A DNA stretch of 64,000 nt. Source: Zygaena filipendulae. Taxonomy: Eukaryota; Arthropoda; Insecta; Lepidoptera; Zygaenidae. Positions 11,031 through 22,670 of this stretch are shown here, piece by piece. How positions within the stretch are numbered: position 1 is the stretch's first letter; each line of letters starts with the position of its first letter. Both the position numbers and the translations under genes were made by a program. The stretch spans positions 9,736,501 to 9,800,500 of the forward strand of contig OU015660.1 of NCBI GenBank assembly GCA_907165275.2, in the 5' to 3' direction. The notes under the pieces were generated by a model, which did not search any database, was not told the origin of the DNA, and saw only the letters and a program-made list of their open reading frames with translations.

Positions 11031-11770
11031 GTCCGTATTATTGAATCGCTCGAATTACTTTCCGCGCACGGAATTAGTGTGGACTTTTCCGATTAGTTCC
11101 GATTAGCTCTAATGCCTTAGCTAGATGGCGTAACGAGCGTAGTTGACCACTCTGTCAAATTCAGGGATGCGTAAAATGGGGTATTCAGAAACCTAAAATA
11201 AATGGTGGTGGTGTAATTATTATAAAGTTTTAGTTTATTTTACAAAATTTTGATGGTTTTTACTAGTATCCATACGTATTTGTGATATTTAGTTAGCTGC
11301 ACAAAAAAATATCGTGCTTAATACCTACATTGAAGATTGTAAAATAAAATAATTTGTTTTATTAGCTGATAACACTAAAAAGATAATTTGATCTTCGTTA
11401 GGAATTTTTTGGGGAAATAAGGCTCTCTGTTGGGAAATAAATGGACACCTCTGTAGAAACGGCACACGAACCGTGCATAGTTTATGCCTAATAATATTTA
11501 GGTTAGTCGGATTTTTCTAAAGGTAATGGCAAGCAGCTCATTATGGCAGCTTTAATAGGTAATGGCAGCTCATAATGCCGCTGCTGCTTGCAAGTCGCTT
11601 GACAGTATGGTCAAAATTTTGCCAGCGCCATCTATTGTTTAATAAAGAACTAAAAATAAGTACCTCTTGGAAAACTCTCCATTGCGAGATTATTATGTGA
11701 ATGCTCAAAAATGTATGTAAGTTCGCGATTCCGGGTGCGATAAGTAATTCGAGCGATTAAAAATGCGGCC
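11031..11770. mobile_element. 740-bp TIR element inserted in the GGCCGGTTTTTT repeat
   Basis: Its ends are inverted repeats of about 45 bp. The left reads GTCCGTATTATTGAATCGC then TCGAATTACTTTCCGC. The reverse complement of the right reads GGCCGCATTTTTAATCGC then TCGAATTACTTATCGC. The host repeat flows directly from CACCAGG to GGCTGTATCTCGTG when this segment is removed. The flanks CCAGG and CTAGG may be a 5-bp target duplication with one change. No transposase reading frame was seen. Non-autonomous DNA transposon, superfamily unassigned. Confidence 0.7.
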
Positions 11771-11985
11771 CTAGGCTGTATCTCGTGAATCGTGATAGTT
11801 ACAGTTGTAATTTTCACAGATGATGTATTTCTGTTGCCGCTATAACAAGAAATACTAAAAAAACGAATAAAATAAATATTTAAGGGGACTCTCATACAAC
11901 AAACGTAATTTTCTTGCCGTTTTTATAGATAATGGTACGTAACCCTTCGTGCGCGAATTCAACTCGCACTTGGCCGGTTTTTTAG
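11771..11985 (+). mobile_element. Lepidopteran interspersed repeat (GGCCGGTTTTTT family), 3' part
   Basis: Continues the repeat opened at 10903: GGCTGTATCTCGTGAATCG, TTCACAGATGATGTATTTC, TGTTGCCGCTATAACAAG, ACCCTTCGTGCGCGAATTC and CTCGCACTTGGCCGGTTTTT. Order and orientation match the 5' part, so the two form one interrupted copy. Confidence 0.75.
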
Positions 11986-12121
11986 TTATATTTTTCTATT
12001 CACGCCAATGTTTAGTAAAGCCGCTTATACCTACGATCCATTCACAATTTCCCAAGTACGGACTGTGTACAGTAAGAAGCTTACACACCAAGAAGTTGAC
12101 GACACCCGCAATTATTCGACA

Positions 12122-12339
12122 TCCCTACTAATATTATTTATAAATGCGAAAGTAACTGTCTGTCTGTCTGTTTGCTACGATTTCACGCCTTAACGGCTCA
12201 ACCGATTCATCACAAAATATTGCATACACAATACACATTGTCAGGGGTACAGAGAAGGACATAGGGTAGATACTTTTTGTTCCGGAATTCCCGCGGGAAC
12301 TCCCAAATTAACGGTGGTGAAACCGCAGCGAACAGCTAG
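12122..12339 (+). mobile_element. Helitron-like non-autonomous element, full length (218 bp)
   Basis: One of the most complete copies. A|TCCCTACTAATATT at the left; AACGGCTCAACCGATTCATC, GGGGTACAGAGAAGGACATA and CCGGAATTCCCGCGGGAAC inside; GTGAAACCGCAGCGAACAG then CTAG|T at the right. It sits between A and T without target duplication. No coding capacity. Confidence 0.8.
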
Positions 12340-12419
12340 TTTAAAATAAATCATCTATAACAAAGTAATCAAATTTTCGTAAATATATAGAGTGATTCAA
12401 GAGGAATGTTGGTACGTAT

Positions 12420-12476
12420 AGTTTGACCTGAAATGGACGAGGGAACTTCAAAATTACCGCGGATAAAACCAGCTAG
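12420..12476 (+). mobile_element. Helitron-like 3' end fragment
   Basis: Only the terminal part remains: GGGAACTTCAAAATTACCGC, GGATAAAACCAGCTAG, followed by T. Confidence 0.5.
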
Positions 12477-12563
12477 TTAGGTATAAAAATATATTCACGG
12501 TGTGAAGTTTGGTTATCGACCACACTCATCAAATCCCAAACCCCAAACCCCTCCTTATATACA

Positions 12564-12986
12564 ACTATAACTGTGCCCCGCGGTTTCACCTGCGTTAGTT
12601 TTGGAATTTCCGCAGGAACTCCAAACTTCTTTCATAAGAACCTTCTTCTGAAAATAACAAACAAGAAAGACTTTTGTCCAGCCGTTCACGCGTGATGCCG
12701 TGACCAACGTAAATTTTATAGGAATTAATTTTTATACGGGATAAAACGTAGCCTAATTTACTCCTTATAATATTAGCTATCTTTAAGTGAAAGTCCCGTC
12801 AAAATCAGTCCAGCCATTCCAGAGATTAGCCAGAACAAACAGACAGACAGACAGAGAAAATTTTTTAAATTCGTTTTTTTTTATGTGAGTATTGTATTAG
12901 TAGTATTGTAGTATTATATGCATTTAGTGAAAAGCTATTAATTAGAAATTGCAAACAGACACTTCAATTTCATTTATGTGTATAGA
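12564..12986 (-). mobile_element. Helitron-like element, long variant, degraded 3' end
   Basis: Minus orientation. CTGTGCCCCGCGGTTTCACC marks its 3' end (terminal CTAG mutated). The body has GAAAGTCCCGTCAAAATCAG, CAGAGATTAGCC, then GCATTTAGTGAAAAGC and CACTTCAATTTCATTTATG. The 5' end is GTATAGA (TC on the minus strand) before T. It contains extra sequence relative to the copy at 14886-15182. Confidence 0.65.
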
Positions 12987-13312
12987 TAGTTGCATTAATG
13001 TTAAAATAGCAATAGCATTTCTTTGCATAGATAAGTAATATAAAAGTCAACATTGTATGCACTAAGTGCGGCGGCGCGGCGAGGTAGGTATAGAATCTAG
13101 AATAAATATAATTTTATGATGGCTCCAGTACTCGTAAAGACATTTTCCGCCGTCTACGAAACTTTTGCCATTTCATTATTCATACCTCATACCTCGGAAA
13201 GCTGCGTTTCTAAAATTTTAAAATGAATATTTTTAGACATTAGAATACTAAAATAAAAAAATTAAACTCATAAAATAATAACCTGAGTCAAAACAAAACG
13301 GTAGGTAATTCA

Positions 13313-13433
13313 ATAGGCTATTTGACAATTTTTTTATTTTTAGCCCGTCCTTTAGATTCATAAAAAATATTAGACACGTATCTAACTGACGGACTAAATA
13401 GAATTAAGAAATTTTTTTTGCCAAATAGCCTAT
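13313..13433 (+). mobile_element. TGACGTCA MITE, deleted to 121 bp
   Basis: Ends AATAGGCTATTTGACAA and, inverted, ATAGGCTATTTGGCAAA. It retains TTTTTTATTTTTAGCCCGTC at the left and CTAACTGACGGACTAAATAG at the right, while the central TGACGTCA block is gone. It shows the minimal terminal sequences of the family. Confidence 0.65.
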
Positions 13434-14885
13434 GCAAAACCCTTAAGAAATGTTCGCATCTGAATACGTTAGATATACTCCTAAGTCTAACAAACAAACA
13501 TCAACGATAAATTTATTTCAATGACTTCTCAAAATCGTAGAAAATTATAAAGAACTTTCTCAAAGTTGTATTATCATCATCATAAATTACACTGAGACCC
13601 GTCAACATCGCGATAGATAATGCAAGCAGTAACATGGTACGTACTGATGGAATTTTGATATCAGCAAGACCATTTACAACGGAGTAATTTATCCGTGTCG
13701 CAGCACTGTCGGGGCTACGTCCAATGCAGACTGCAATGCAATCCCAGTGCTATTTACTCTTATTGTAACCGCTTTAACAATGCGAAAAAACTTGCTACCT
13801 TTTTATTTTGTGTCAACTATTTATTATTTATTCTTAGGCACAATAGTCTTTTGTTTCGTTCTTTAGTAGCCTAAAGTTGATCTTCGATTTTTGAAATTAT
13901 TAAAACCAATTTATTGGCAAATCTTAAAGGCAATTCTAAGAAAATTCATTACATGCATTAAGATTGTTAATGATTAACAGCTGTGAAGTATTTTATTCGT
14001 GTTAATTAAGGAAAAACAGGAAACAACGTAATAACAGAGAATCTTTTAGCTGATATAGAAGGCTCAAGGGAAACAAGCTCCATGATTAAATAAATCTCGA
14101 GAATCAGAATGTTATTGAAAATCAAACAGACATGACAAAGAGAATACCTACTTTGAATACTAAAACGAGCGATCGTTTAAAATTCAAAAGCCCTACTTAC
14201 CATTCGAACGGAAAACACAAATCTATCATTCAAAGGCATGAAAGAGAATAACAGTGGAAGCGAAAATAATTCATCCGAGCACTCCACTTCCAGGAGACGG
14301 TGTCATAAAGAAAGGTACAGACAAAATATTTTAGTAAACAAAGCACGGGATAAGACACAAAACAAAGAGAGTTGAAAGTGAAGGAAACGCTCACTTTTGC
14401 GGAACATCAAAGAGCTCATTACGGGTGGGCTTCGTGAACCGGGGTGTCAATAGCTCAAAGCGATAGGCAATCCTCTTCAGAGATATCGGATCGTTGCCTA
14501 ATGAATCATGATTCAGGACGCGATAGTGTTAGTGCGTAACTGATGACACGTCTGCGTTAGTGAGCTATACGCAGTGTTTGCTTACGCCAAAGTTCATTTA
14601 GTTAACGCACAACTTTACTAATTAGTGTTTTCCGTTTGGTATTTACGTGTATGCGTTCCCAAAATGTTTAACGAGAGCAAAAGTTACGTGTACAAGTTTA
14701 ATTTTAAAATCAAAATAAACGTAGAAATAGTGACTCAACGAAAATCAAACATCTAGAGACATCGGAACAATGTAAAAGACGGATAATGAATGTCGATGAG
14801 GCGAAACAGACATTCATAATAATCTCTGCTTACCCCTCTGGGTATGTCTGGTCAAAGATTGTGAATATCATACATTTACTAATTA

Positions 14886-15182
14886 CTAGTTGTGCCCGGC
14901 GGTTTCACTCGCGTGAGTTTCGGAATTCCCGGAGGAACTATTTTTTTCTAAAATAAAAGTAGCCTTAGGTACTCCATATAACATGAGCTATATGCCAGTG
15001 AAAGTCCCGTTAAAATCGGTCCAGTTGTTTCAGAGATTACCCGGAACAAACAGACAGACAGAGAAAAAATTTAAAAATTGAATTTTTTTATGTTAGTACC
15101 CTCGTACTTTCGTATGCATTTAGTGAAAAGCTGTTAATTTGAAATAACAAATAGACACTTCAATTTTGTTTATATGTCTAGA
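14886..15182 (-). mobile_element. Helitron-like non-autonomous element, full length (297 bp)
   Basis: CTAG at 14886-14889 (its 3' end on the minus strand) is followed by TTGTGCCCGGCGGTTTCAC. The body has AGTGAAAGTCCCGTTAAAAT, GGTCCAGTTGTTTCAGAG and CATTTAGTGAAAAGC. Its 5' TC (GA on the plus strand) is at 15181-15182. Flanks are A and T in the right sense. Same body type as 12564-12986, 33021-33337 and 35646-35851. Confidence 0.75.
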
Positions 15183-15283
15183 TAATAATTAGTTCACATA
15201 AAGGTGTATCCTCAGAGTTTGTCTTTAGAGATTTCATTAGTATATATTCACAATCCATTTGCTATAATAATTTTCTATTTCAC

Positions 15284-15335
15284 ATTCCAATAAAATAATG
15301 GTTAGAATCGTTTTCTAACCATATTTTATTGGAAT
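15284..15335 (+). other. Hairpin, ~23-bp stem with short loop
   Basis: Arm 15284-15307 (ATTCCAATAAAATAATGGTT AGAA) pairs with 15313-15335 apart from one bulged base; the loop is about 5 nt. The high A/T content and tiny loop suggest a fold-back remnant rather than a processed RNA. Confidence 0.5.
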
Positions 15336-16888
15336 GAAATCTTTTTTAAACGCTTATGTTAATTTGCAAGGTTGAAATGTACGACAACATCAGGTGTTAA
15401 TGTGAAAAAATGATTGCTAATTCCGCCTGAAAAGAGATTCGATTTGCACGAGTCTGCAGACGCGGGCTAACGAACCGTTCACAAAGTGTCAGCTGCCTTT
15501 TCTGATGGAATGGAAAAACGAGATCTTCCGCAAAGGAGTTAGTTGGCGCTGGCGTTGTACTCGTTAGTTCCAAAGCGTTGTATAGACTGATCACAAATGA
15601 TTCATTAGATTTAACAGCCTTTAAGAGACATGAAGTTAATTAGAAGGAGGTAAAAAGGCGAACGGGTATAAAAGTATCCATGAGAATAAATAGCATTCTA
15701 AGATTCAGAGGTATATGAAAATAAAAGATAAGAAATGGAAATTTAGAACATTTTAATTCATTATATACATTGTTATTTTAATATATTTTTTGCATTTATA
15801 TGTACGATGATGCTATTATAAAAAATTGGTAACTACACTTAGTCTTGTAAGAGCACGGCAGTCAATTTCTTTTAAATTAGAAATAATCTTCTACATTTTG
15901 TAATACTTTGTCGGGACTGTCGGTAATTTTCGTGTTTATTATTATTTTAGAACATTTAAAATAGTGTTATTTTAATTATAATATATTATTATTGTTTGAA
16001 TGTATATTATAGCTTCCATTCAAATTCATCAGGTAATAAAAATACAAATTTTCATCGTTCCAGAAAGCAGTGCAGAATATCGGAATTTCTTGCGATAAAA
16101 CCGCGTCGGCTGCTTGTTTGTGCTCCGACAAAGCCAATCTCTTCAGATTTCTATGCAAATAAGATCTCGACGAAACATTATAATATGCATTGTGTAGCAT
16201 TTGCATTTTGCATGGGTATTCTTGCTTTGTGCTTATTATGATTTTATTTCACGAGGCACTGGACCGATCGTAAAAAAACGTGGGCGAAAAAGTAATAATT
16301 TATAGAAATATCCCAATTAACCAGAATTGAAAACTTGAAATATTCATCAATTTTTGTCGAACTCCTGTGCCCAAGCTGAGAAAGAAAAATTATGATTTTT
16401 ATGTAAATATTGTAAATTGTGCAATTTATTTTGTTTTACTTAGGTACTCGATGTAGAAGTAAAAAAAAGATTTGCGTGCCCCAACAAAATATATAGCGAA
16501 GGTTTTTATTATTTTTGCCTCTTGTTTTCTCTACAAATTCCGTTTTTTTTTACGTTTTGTTATTTAATTTTTCCACACAGAAAATATTAATATAAATAAC
16601 TATATATATGCGTATGTATGGAAGCAATATGTTTCAACATCGAGGGCGCTATTTTGGATCTGGAGCGGAGCGAAGGATTCTAGAAAGCAAAATCCTGAGG
16701 GTAGCGAGGGGTTCAATATTTACGTCAACCGATATAACTATAATTTTGCTGTCGAGTAATACACTCTACTTGTCATTGTTCTCAATGAGAATAGTAAGAA
16801 TACTTTTGGATAAAAAATTAATATCTCTTTATAGTCTTGGACACTAATAATACTCAAGTCTTATTGTTGCGCTCTATAAAAATCTTAA

Positions 16889-17087
16889 GCCGGAAACACA
16901 CTAATGTGCCGTGTCGTGTTGTGTTGCGACTACGACAGAAGTATAATTATCTGTTTCATACTTTTATGGTTAGAGATGCATCGCAATAGAACGCGATACA
17001 ACACGACACAACATACAAATATCTCTCCAACGTACGAAACCGATGTCAACACAACACGACAGGACAGGACACATAAGTGTTTCCGCC
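16889..17087. mobile_element. 199-bp fold-back MITE with GYCGGAAACAC ends
   Basis: Left end GCCGGAAACACACTAATGTG then CCGTGTCGTGTTGTGTTGC. The reverse complement of the right end reads GGCGGAAACACTTATGTG then CCTGTCCTGTCGTGTTGTGT. Terminal inverted repeats total about 40 bp with small indels. Flanks are TTAA (16885-16888) and TTTA (17088-17091), which could be a piggyBac-type TTAA duplication with one change. A related GTGTCGTGTTGTTGG hairpin occurs near 63160-63205. Confidence 0.65.
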
Positions 17088-17782
17088 TTTATGGAGAAAA
17101 GACCTACTTCGATCGCACACACAGTGTCACAGTATTAAAATATAACCGTTGGTTTTTTGAATAGCCGCGATGAAATTATTTTAATGTTCCGTAAATAAAT
17201 GCTCTTCCTTCTGTAATCTCTGATGAAACTTTCATCCGGATGTTTGAAGATAGTAACAATATTTGCTCAACGACAATTTTGTTTGTCACCGAAATCTACA
17301 AATACTATTGTAAGCAACATTCGACAGCTCCGCAGGCCGCAGCGCGTTTTCCCAAAACTCCGCTCAGTACCTACGATGCTCGCTGTCGATCTCTCTTTTT
17401 TTATTCCAACTAACCGATTTTTCTCTTTTCATTTTGTTAAAATAAAAAAAATAAAATTCAAACCAGATCTCTGGTTAGCTGGCAGGCGGTCTGTTCTCGT
17501 TTCAGTATGTACTTGCGTTTATTTTTATTTTTTTCCTACCGCCCGCCATTGTTAGATGCGGTTCACCAACGCATATTTATTTTATTTAGTTATAGCGGAA
17601 AGGTTCGGTCGTTTGTATAATTAAACACACTTGCGGCATTCTTATTGTTCCTGTTGCGAGACAATTTGCATTTGACGTGTTCGGGTCACATTTATGTTCG
17701 TGGTCAACAAAAGGATAATGATTATACCTAATATTAAGATTGGTGTAGATAAAATACTCCTTGAAATTGAGGACAATATTTT

Positions 17783-18144
17783 TAATTTTTTTTTTTTTAT
17801 GTCATAGGGGGCAAACGGGCAAGTGGTACACCTGATGGTAAGTGATTACCGCCGCCCATAGACATCTGCAACACCAGAAGGCATGCAGGTGCGTTGCCGA
17901 CCTGGAATGGGGATGGGAACTGGCTTTCAAGTGAGGCTGCCGGAACACACCGTTAGGTGCTTGGCGACAGATTTGCAACTTGAAGGTGGTAGCTAGCCAG
18001 CCGGGCACTAGAGAGCGCCCTACCACCATGCTATGGTTTCCTTACGATGTTTTCCTTCACCGACAGCTCAAGCTCATTGTTAGGATTTGAACCTACACCT
18101 TGCGGCGTTTAATCCTAACGCATTAACCACTGAGCTATCATCGC
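17783..18144 (-). mobile_element. tRNA-derived SINE (family S2), near full length
   Basis: On the minus strand it starts GCGATGATAGCTCAGTGG (tRNA-like box A) and has box B GGTTCAAATCC at 18093-18083. The tRNA-unrelated body includes the GGCGGCGGTAATCACTTACC region and ends TGCCCCCTATGACAT with an A-rich tail (T run at 17785-17800). It is a SINE, not a tRNA gene: the acceptor stem does not close and a tail is present. Partial relatives lie at 58328-58458 and 63873-63925. Confidence 0.8.
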
Positions 18145-18671
18145 TGTAATAATATGAAACCTCTAGTACAGTATTATATTATCTTGGCCTGTAACGTTAA
18201 TTTGAATATCATATAAAGTTAGCCCGTATGTTTCGAGGCACATCACGCATAAACAACCTACTGAATTTTAAAGAAACATTATTTCAATGTTAGCTTATCT
18301 TCCGGATCAATATTTAAAATACTCATTAACATTAAATTCCGTCCCGCAAAAATCATTAATTAAATGTGATTTCATGGGCATTACTATTAGCTTTTGAATA
18401 CATTACCTAACGAATAAAAAAATAAAACTAAAAAACGATATAAAAAAGTCTATTTTAGTCAATCTTCCAGTCTCTTTTCGATTCGAAATCGTTCGTTTGT
18501 ATTTTCAATTTTTTCCACATTCGCCGTTTAGAGGCGGCACGAACATGCGAAATTGCATTGCGGGAAAAAACAAAAACAGGTTTAACTGTTAAACAAACCG
18601 CGCTACGGAATTTAGTCCCGCATATCAGAAACGCGATCTAAACTAAACGATTAATTCAGTGCTGTTTCAGG

Positions 18672-19004
18672 AATGGGCATGTTGACTAATTTTTATTTTT
18701 TAGTCCGTCCGTCTTAAAAAATATTGTCCAACGTATTTTTTATTTTTTTTTTACGTAATCAAAAAATAACGGCGATATATTGAGTTGAAATTTCGCGTGA
18801 CGTCACTATTCTGACAGTTTGTATGGCGGTTTCAGCGGTTAGTGACGTCACGACTCCCTCACCCTAAACTTTAATGCGCTTTATCTCTGTATATTTTAAT
18901 TTATTTAAAAAAGCAAAAAATGCGTGTCTATTGTTTTTTTATTATCTAACTGACGGACTAATTAGAATTTTGATTTTCAAAAGTAGGTAGTCCACATCCC
19001 CATT
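18672..19004 (+). mobile_element. TGACGTCA MITE, near full length (~333 bp)
   Basis: Ends are AATGGGCATGTTGACTA and, inverted, AATGGGGATGTGGACTA. Inner conserved blocks are TTTTTAGTCCGTCC and TGACGGACTAATTAGAAT, themselves inverted. The centre holds two TGACGTCA palindromes (GCGTGACGTCAC and AGTGACGTCACG) about 50 bp apart. No ORF. The target duplication is unclear, so the superfamily is open. Confidence 0.75.
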
Positions 19005-19279
19005 GATGTGAAAAGTTTTTTGTGTTGTATAGTTACCTACATTTATACAGTTCTATTCACCTCACCAAAGTGTCGTTGATAGATAAAAACGAAAAAGAAA
19101 CCTATTGTTAAAATATTTTTGATTGACTTAAATTGGCTGTAAAAGAAAACGCGTCGTTTTTAGGTTTTAGTGACTGTTTGCTGTCACACCCCAGACTGCA
19201 TTATCGGGGGGCACGACAGTGCCCCCAACATACAGGTTTACTTCTAGTTATGTACCTATATTATGTTACTAATATAGGT

Positions 19280-19408
19280 ATCTACAGGTTGCCTGGAAGA
19301 AATTGCTTTTATACAATAAGGCCGCCCTTTGTTGCCTGTACTTCCCACCATGTATTTTTATATTTTTTGTTTTTGGTGACAATAAAGAATATTTGTATTG
19401 TATTGTTT
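19280..19408 (+). mobile_element. LINE 3' end with ATTGT tail
   Basis: TTGCCTGGAAGAAATTGC, AATAAGGCCGCCCTTTG, TTGCCTGTACTTCCCACC, GACAATAAAGAATATTTG then repeated TATTGT. This matches the characteristic 3' UTR of lepidopteran non-LTR elements. The minus-strand relative at 60521-60665 has the same GCCGCC...TACAATAAAG layout. No reverse transcriptase is attached. Confidence 0.7.
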
Positions 19409-19416
19409 ATTTGGTA

Positions 19417-19608
19417 CTAGCTGTTCCCCGCGGTCTTACCCGCGATAATTTTGGAATTCCCGCGGGAATACCGGGAAAAAAGTACCCTATCCCTTCCGTA
19501 TCTCTGGCAACGTGTACGCAAAATTTAATGGTGATCGTTTGAGCTGTTAAGGCGTGAAAGTGTAACAAACGAACAAACAAACAAACTTACTTTCGCATTT
19601 ATAATAGT
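19417..19608 (-). mobile_element. Helitron-like non-autonomous element
   Basis: CTAGCTGTTCCCCGCGGTC at its 3' end, then GGAATTCCCGCGGGAATACC, AAAAAGTACCCTATCCC, GGCAACGTGTACGC, GTTAAGGCGTGAAAGTG and CTTTCGCATTTATAATAGTA. The extreme 5' end is eroded. It inserted directly beside the LINE tail at 19408. Confidence 0.7.
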
Positions 19609-19730
19609 ACTTAAGAATGGGCATTTTCTCGCCCCGTCTATCTCGGGTGTTTAGTATTTAAATGGTTCGCGACAAGTCACTATGATGCAAATTTAAAACA
19701 TTCTCATTAGGATTTATTAAAAAGATATTT

Positions 19731-19965
19731 GGACGCAGATAAGCAATAACATGTTAACCCACAAAATTAAGTTATTGATTCAGAAGGATTTATCGAAAGT
19801 TAGAGAACGTTTTTTCATTATGTGTTTACCTTATTACATTGTTTAAATATGTAACTAAATATTGAACATAAAAAATGTTGACACAAATGGCGCTACTACT
19901 TTTAAAACACGATTCACTCAAGATTTCTCCAGTGTGGGTTAACACACTATTGCTTATTTATGTCC
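19731..19965 (+). mobile_element. GGACGCAGATAAGC MITE with 4-bp TSD (ATTT), forward
   Basis: Left end GGACGCAGATAAGCAATAAC; right end inverted GGACATAAATAAGCAATAG. The flank ATTT is present at both 19727-19730 and 19966-19969. 235 bp, no ORF. Family member alignments show a conserved ATGTTGACACAAATGGCGC core. Exact 4-bp duplications recur at the other copies. Confidence 0.8.
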
Positions 19966-21299
19966 ATTTATAAATTACTTATTGCTCGAGAAACTAGAAT
20001 ACACTAATAGTAAGAAAACAATTGATGAAGTCAAATACATACAACAATAATTTTAATAAAAAAAATTGTAAAAATTGAGGTCTGCCTGTTTCTTGTGTAG
20101 GGTCAAAATAAGATTGGTTTTGATTTTATAGGTAGGTGGAGCTTTTGCCGTTCATTTTTGCAACTTACGCCAACTTTGAATATAAATATTTGTCTTTAAC
20201 TATGAGTTGGTAGCCTCGGGTTTTTATCTTTGGTAGAAAACTAAAAGTTAAATTACCTAAAGCTAGAAGTTTTATTCTCAGGTGCTATTACAAAAAACTT
20301 GTGCAGGCGCACAAATTTTCTAGTTATTTTTTCAGAATTGCCTCCAACGCCTGTTTAATTTTTATCATTTATGTCAAGTTTATAGATTTCTCTTAGATAT
20401 TATTCTATGCAAGGTGATGTCTATGGTATCAAGAAATGACCAAACATCTGAGTGGTACCGGAAACCAGTAGATATATGTAAAAGTAAAGTTTACTTATAC
20501 TGGTTTGTGGTAGTAAGTACTATTATCAGATTTCAGGATTACTCCACAAGTGCTGTTGTAAGACGCAGCCAGTTGGCCATTGACTTAGCACTTTAGATCA
20601 ACTGAGTAGTTCTAAGTACCCACGGTCGACGTGGCGCTCGTGACGACTTTGTGATAGTTTTACCGAAGTTTCTTTGCACATCGTATTCAAAATTTCTCCT
20701 TGAAGAGTGTCAGTTGATTACTTACAGTACTTTAGACTCATACATAATTATGTGTATATATTCATAGATGCCACTCAAACTACAATACGTTCTCAAGAAT
20801 CCTGGCGGCTGTCATGCATGCTCATATTATGAAAAGTGAAAAGTGAAACCACCAAAAACTTCAGAATGAGGTAAGGTTAGGTAAGCAGTAGGTACCTAAT
20901 TTGAAATTCACAAAAATTTATTACAAACACAAAGTGAATAATAAATTCACACAAAATTGGTAAAACTAATTTAGAATTAATCATTCTACAAAGTACTTAA
21001 TGAAAACACATTTCACTCTCGGCATCGGAGGGGTTGAGTCACACGTTTATAATCCTTTTAAAATGTTTCGGGCACCCGACTCCGCGCGGTGACGTCACGC
21101 ACAAGTTTTTAATTGAATTTACGTACCTCAGGAGAATGTCTGAAACACTTTTCTAATTATCACGGGATACGAAAGTCTTTTGTTGTTATCAATACAAAAT
21201 TTGCCTAAATATTTACACTCAGTTCGTTCGGCTGTCCTACGGAAAAACAAAGTGATTGCAGCGGAATAAATTTTAGAGGAGAAGCAAAAATAAACAGAC

Positions 21300-21332
21300 A
21301 TCGCTTTATTTAATTGTTTTAAATAAAGCGAT
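21300..21332 (+). other. Perfect 14-bp hairpin
   Basis: ATCGCTTTATTTAA (21300-21313) and its exact complement (21319-21332) with a 5-nt loop. No T run follows that would suggest a processing or termination role, and the function is unknown. Confidence 0.45.
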
Positions 21333-22342
21333 TTCTGGTTTTTACTTTTCTTAATTTGACGATTTTCTTAATTTTATTTTCTCTAAGACTAAAGCCGTTT
21401 GATGGTTGTTGCAGCTGAAAAAAATTTAACAGGAGGAGTAAAAAATCGGTAATCGCTTCATTTAAAACAAATCTTTCATATTTTAACGTTTTTCTTCATT
21501 TTAATTTCCTTAAGAAGCCTTTTTGATGGTTGTGACTTGTGAGTATGTAGCAAGGTGCGTTAAGCGTGAAAAGTGAAAAAAATACAAAAAAAAAACTCAT
21601 TTCGGAAAAAAATGTTAGTTGCAATGTTTTTCCGAAGAACAGCCGCGTTGTGGATTAATTAAATATAACACTGGCAAAAATTTAATTACTTATAATATTT
21701 TGGACTGAATATTAATTATCATATTTTTGAAACTAATGGCAAAACTGATTTCCGTTTAATATTTACCAAATTTCACAGAAGAGGTTTTGAGGTTAACCCG
21801 TATAAATAAACATAATCTAAAATCTTATACACATAGTTTAACCTTTTCGTAGCCAGTAAATACGAAAAGAGAAAATCACATAATAGTAGATTATTAACCA
21901 AGTCCTGAGTGTAGCAAGGGATTTAAGTTCACCCAATACTAAGACAGCTTTATCCCCATGGAAAATACTCTACTTTTCGTACCATTTGCGAAAAAATTAA
22001 CACAATAATAATATGACATAAGCATTTATTAAAAATATTGACAATTAAAAGTAAAAGTTAACATTCGAAACATTGGTCCAATTATTGATAGAGTAACATT
22101 TTTGCTTTTTTTTAAACTTGGTTTATTAAGAATCGAGCGCGTAATTTTTTTAAAGGCAGCATTCCATTTGCAAACAGCCTTTGCCCGCGAACGCCGCATA
22201 TGATTCGATGCGTGCAAATGGTCAAATGTATGTAGAATGCTTTATATACAAACTCAATGGTGTAAACAAAGATGTAGTTCAGTATAAATTTCGGTAAGTA
22301 TTCCAAATTTAAATCACATTCTCCCCCTAGAGGATGAATGCA

Positions 22343-22670
22343 ATGGGCATGTTAACTAATTTTTATTTTTTAGTCCGTCTTGTAGATTATTAAAAAATAT
22401 TGGACACGTATTTTTTCTTTTTTTACGTAATCAAAAAATAACGGTGATATATTGATTTGAAATTTCGCGTGACGTCACTATTCTGACATTTTGTATGGCA
22501 GTTTTGCGGTTAGTGACTTCACGACCTCCTCATCCTAAACTTTAATGCGCTTTATCTCTGTATATTTTAATTTATTTAAAAAAGCAAAAAAATACGTGTC
22601 TATTGTTTTTTTATTTTCTAACTGACGGACTAATTAGAATTTTGTTTTTCAATAGTAGTCAACATCCCTA
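22343..22670 (+). mobile_element. TGACGTCA MITE, near full length
   Basis: Very similar to the copy at 18672-19004 along its whole length, including ACGTAATCAAAAAATAACGG, GCGTGACGTCACTATTC and ACTGACGGACTAATTAG. The second palindrome is mutated (GTGACTTCACG). The high similarity points to recent amplification. Confidence 0.75.

Noticed and set aside
12841..12856. CAGA tandem units as a CRISPR-like or telomeric array
   Set aside because: These short ACAG runs recur inside the Helitron-like bodies; there is no spacer/repeat structure.
18083..18144. Minus-strand tRNA gene (AGCTCAGTGG and GGTTCAAATCC)
   Set aside because: It is the head of the S2 SINE, and truncated relatives lack it. The cloverleaf does not close.
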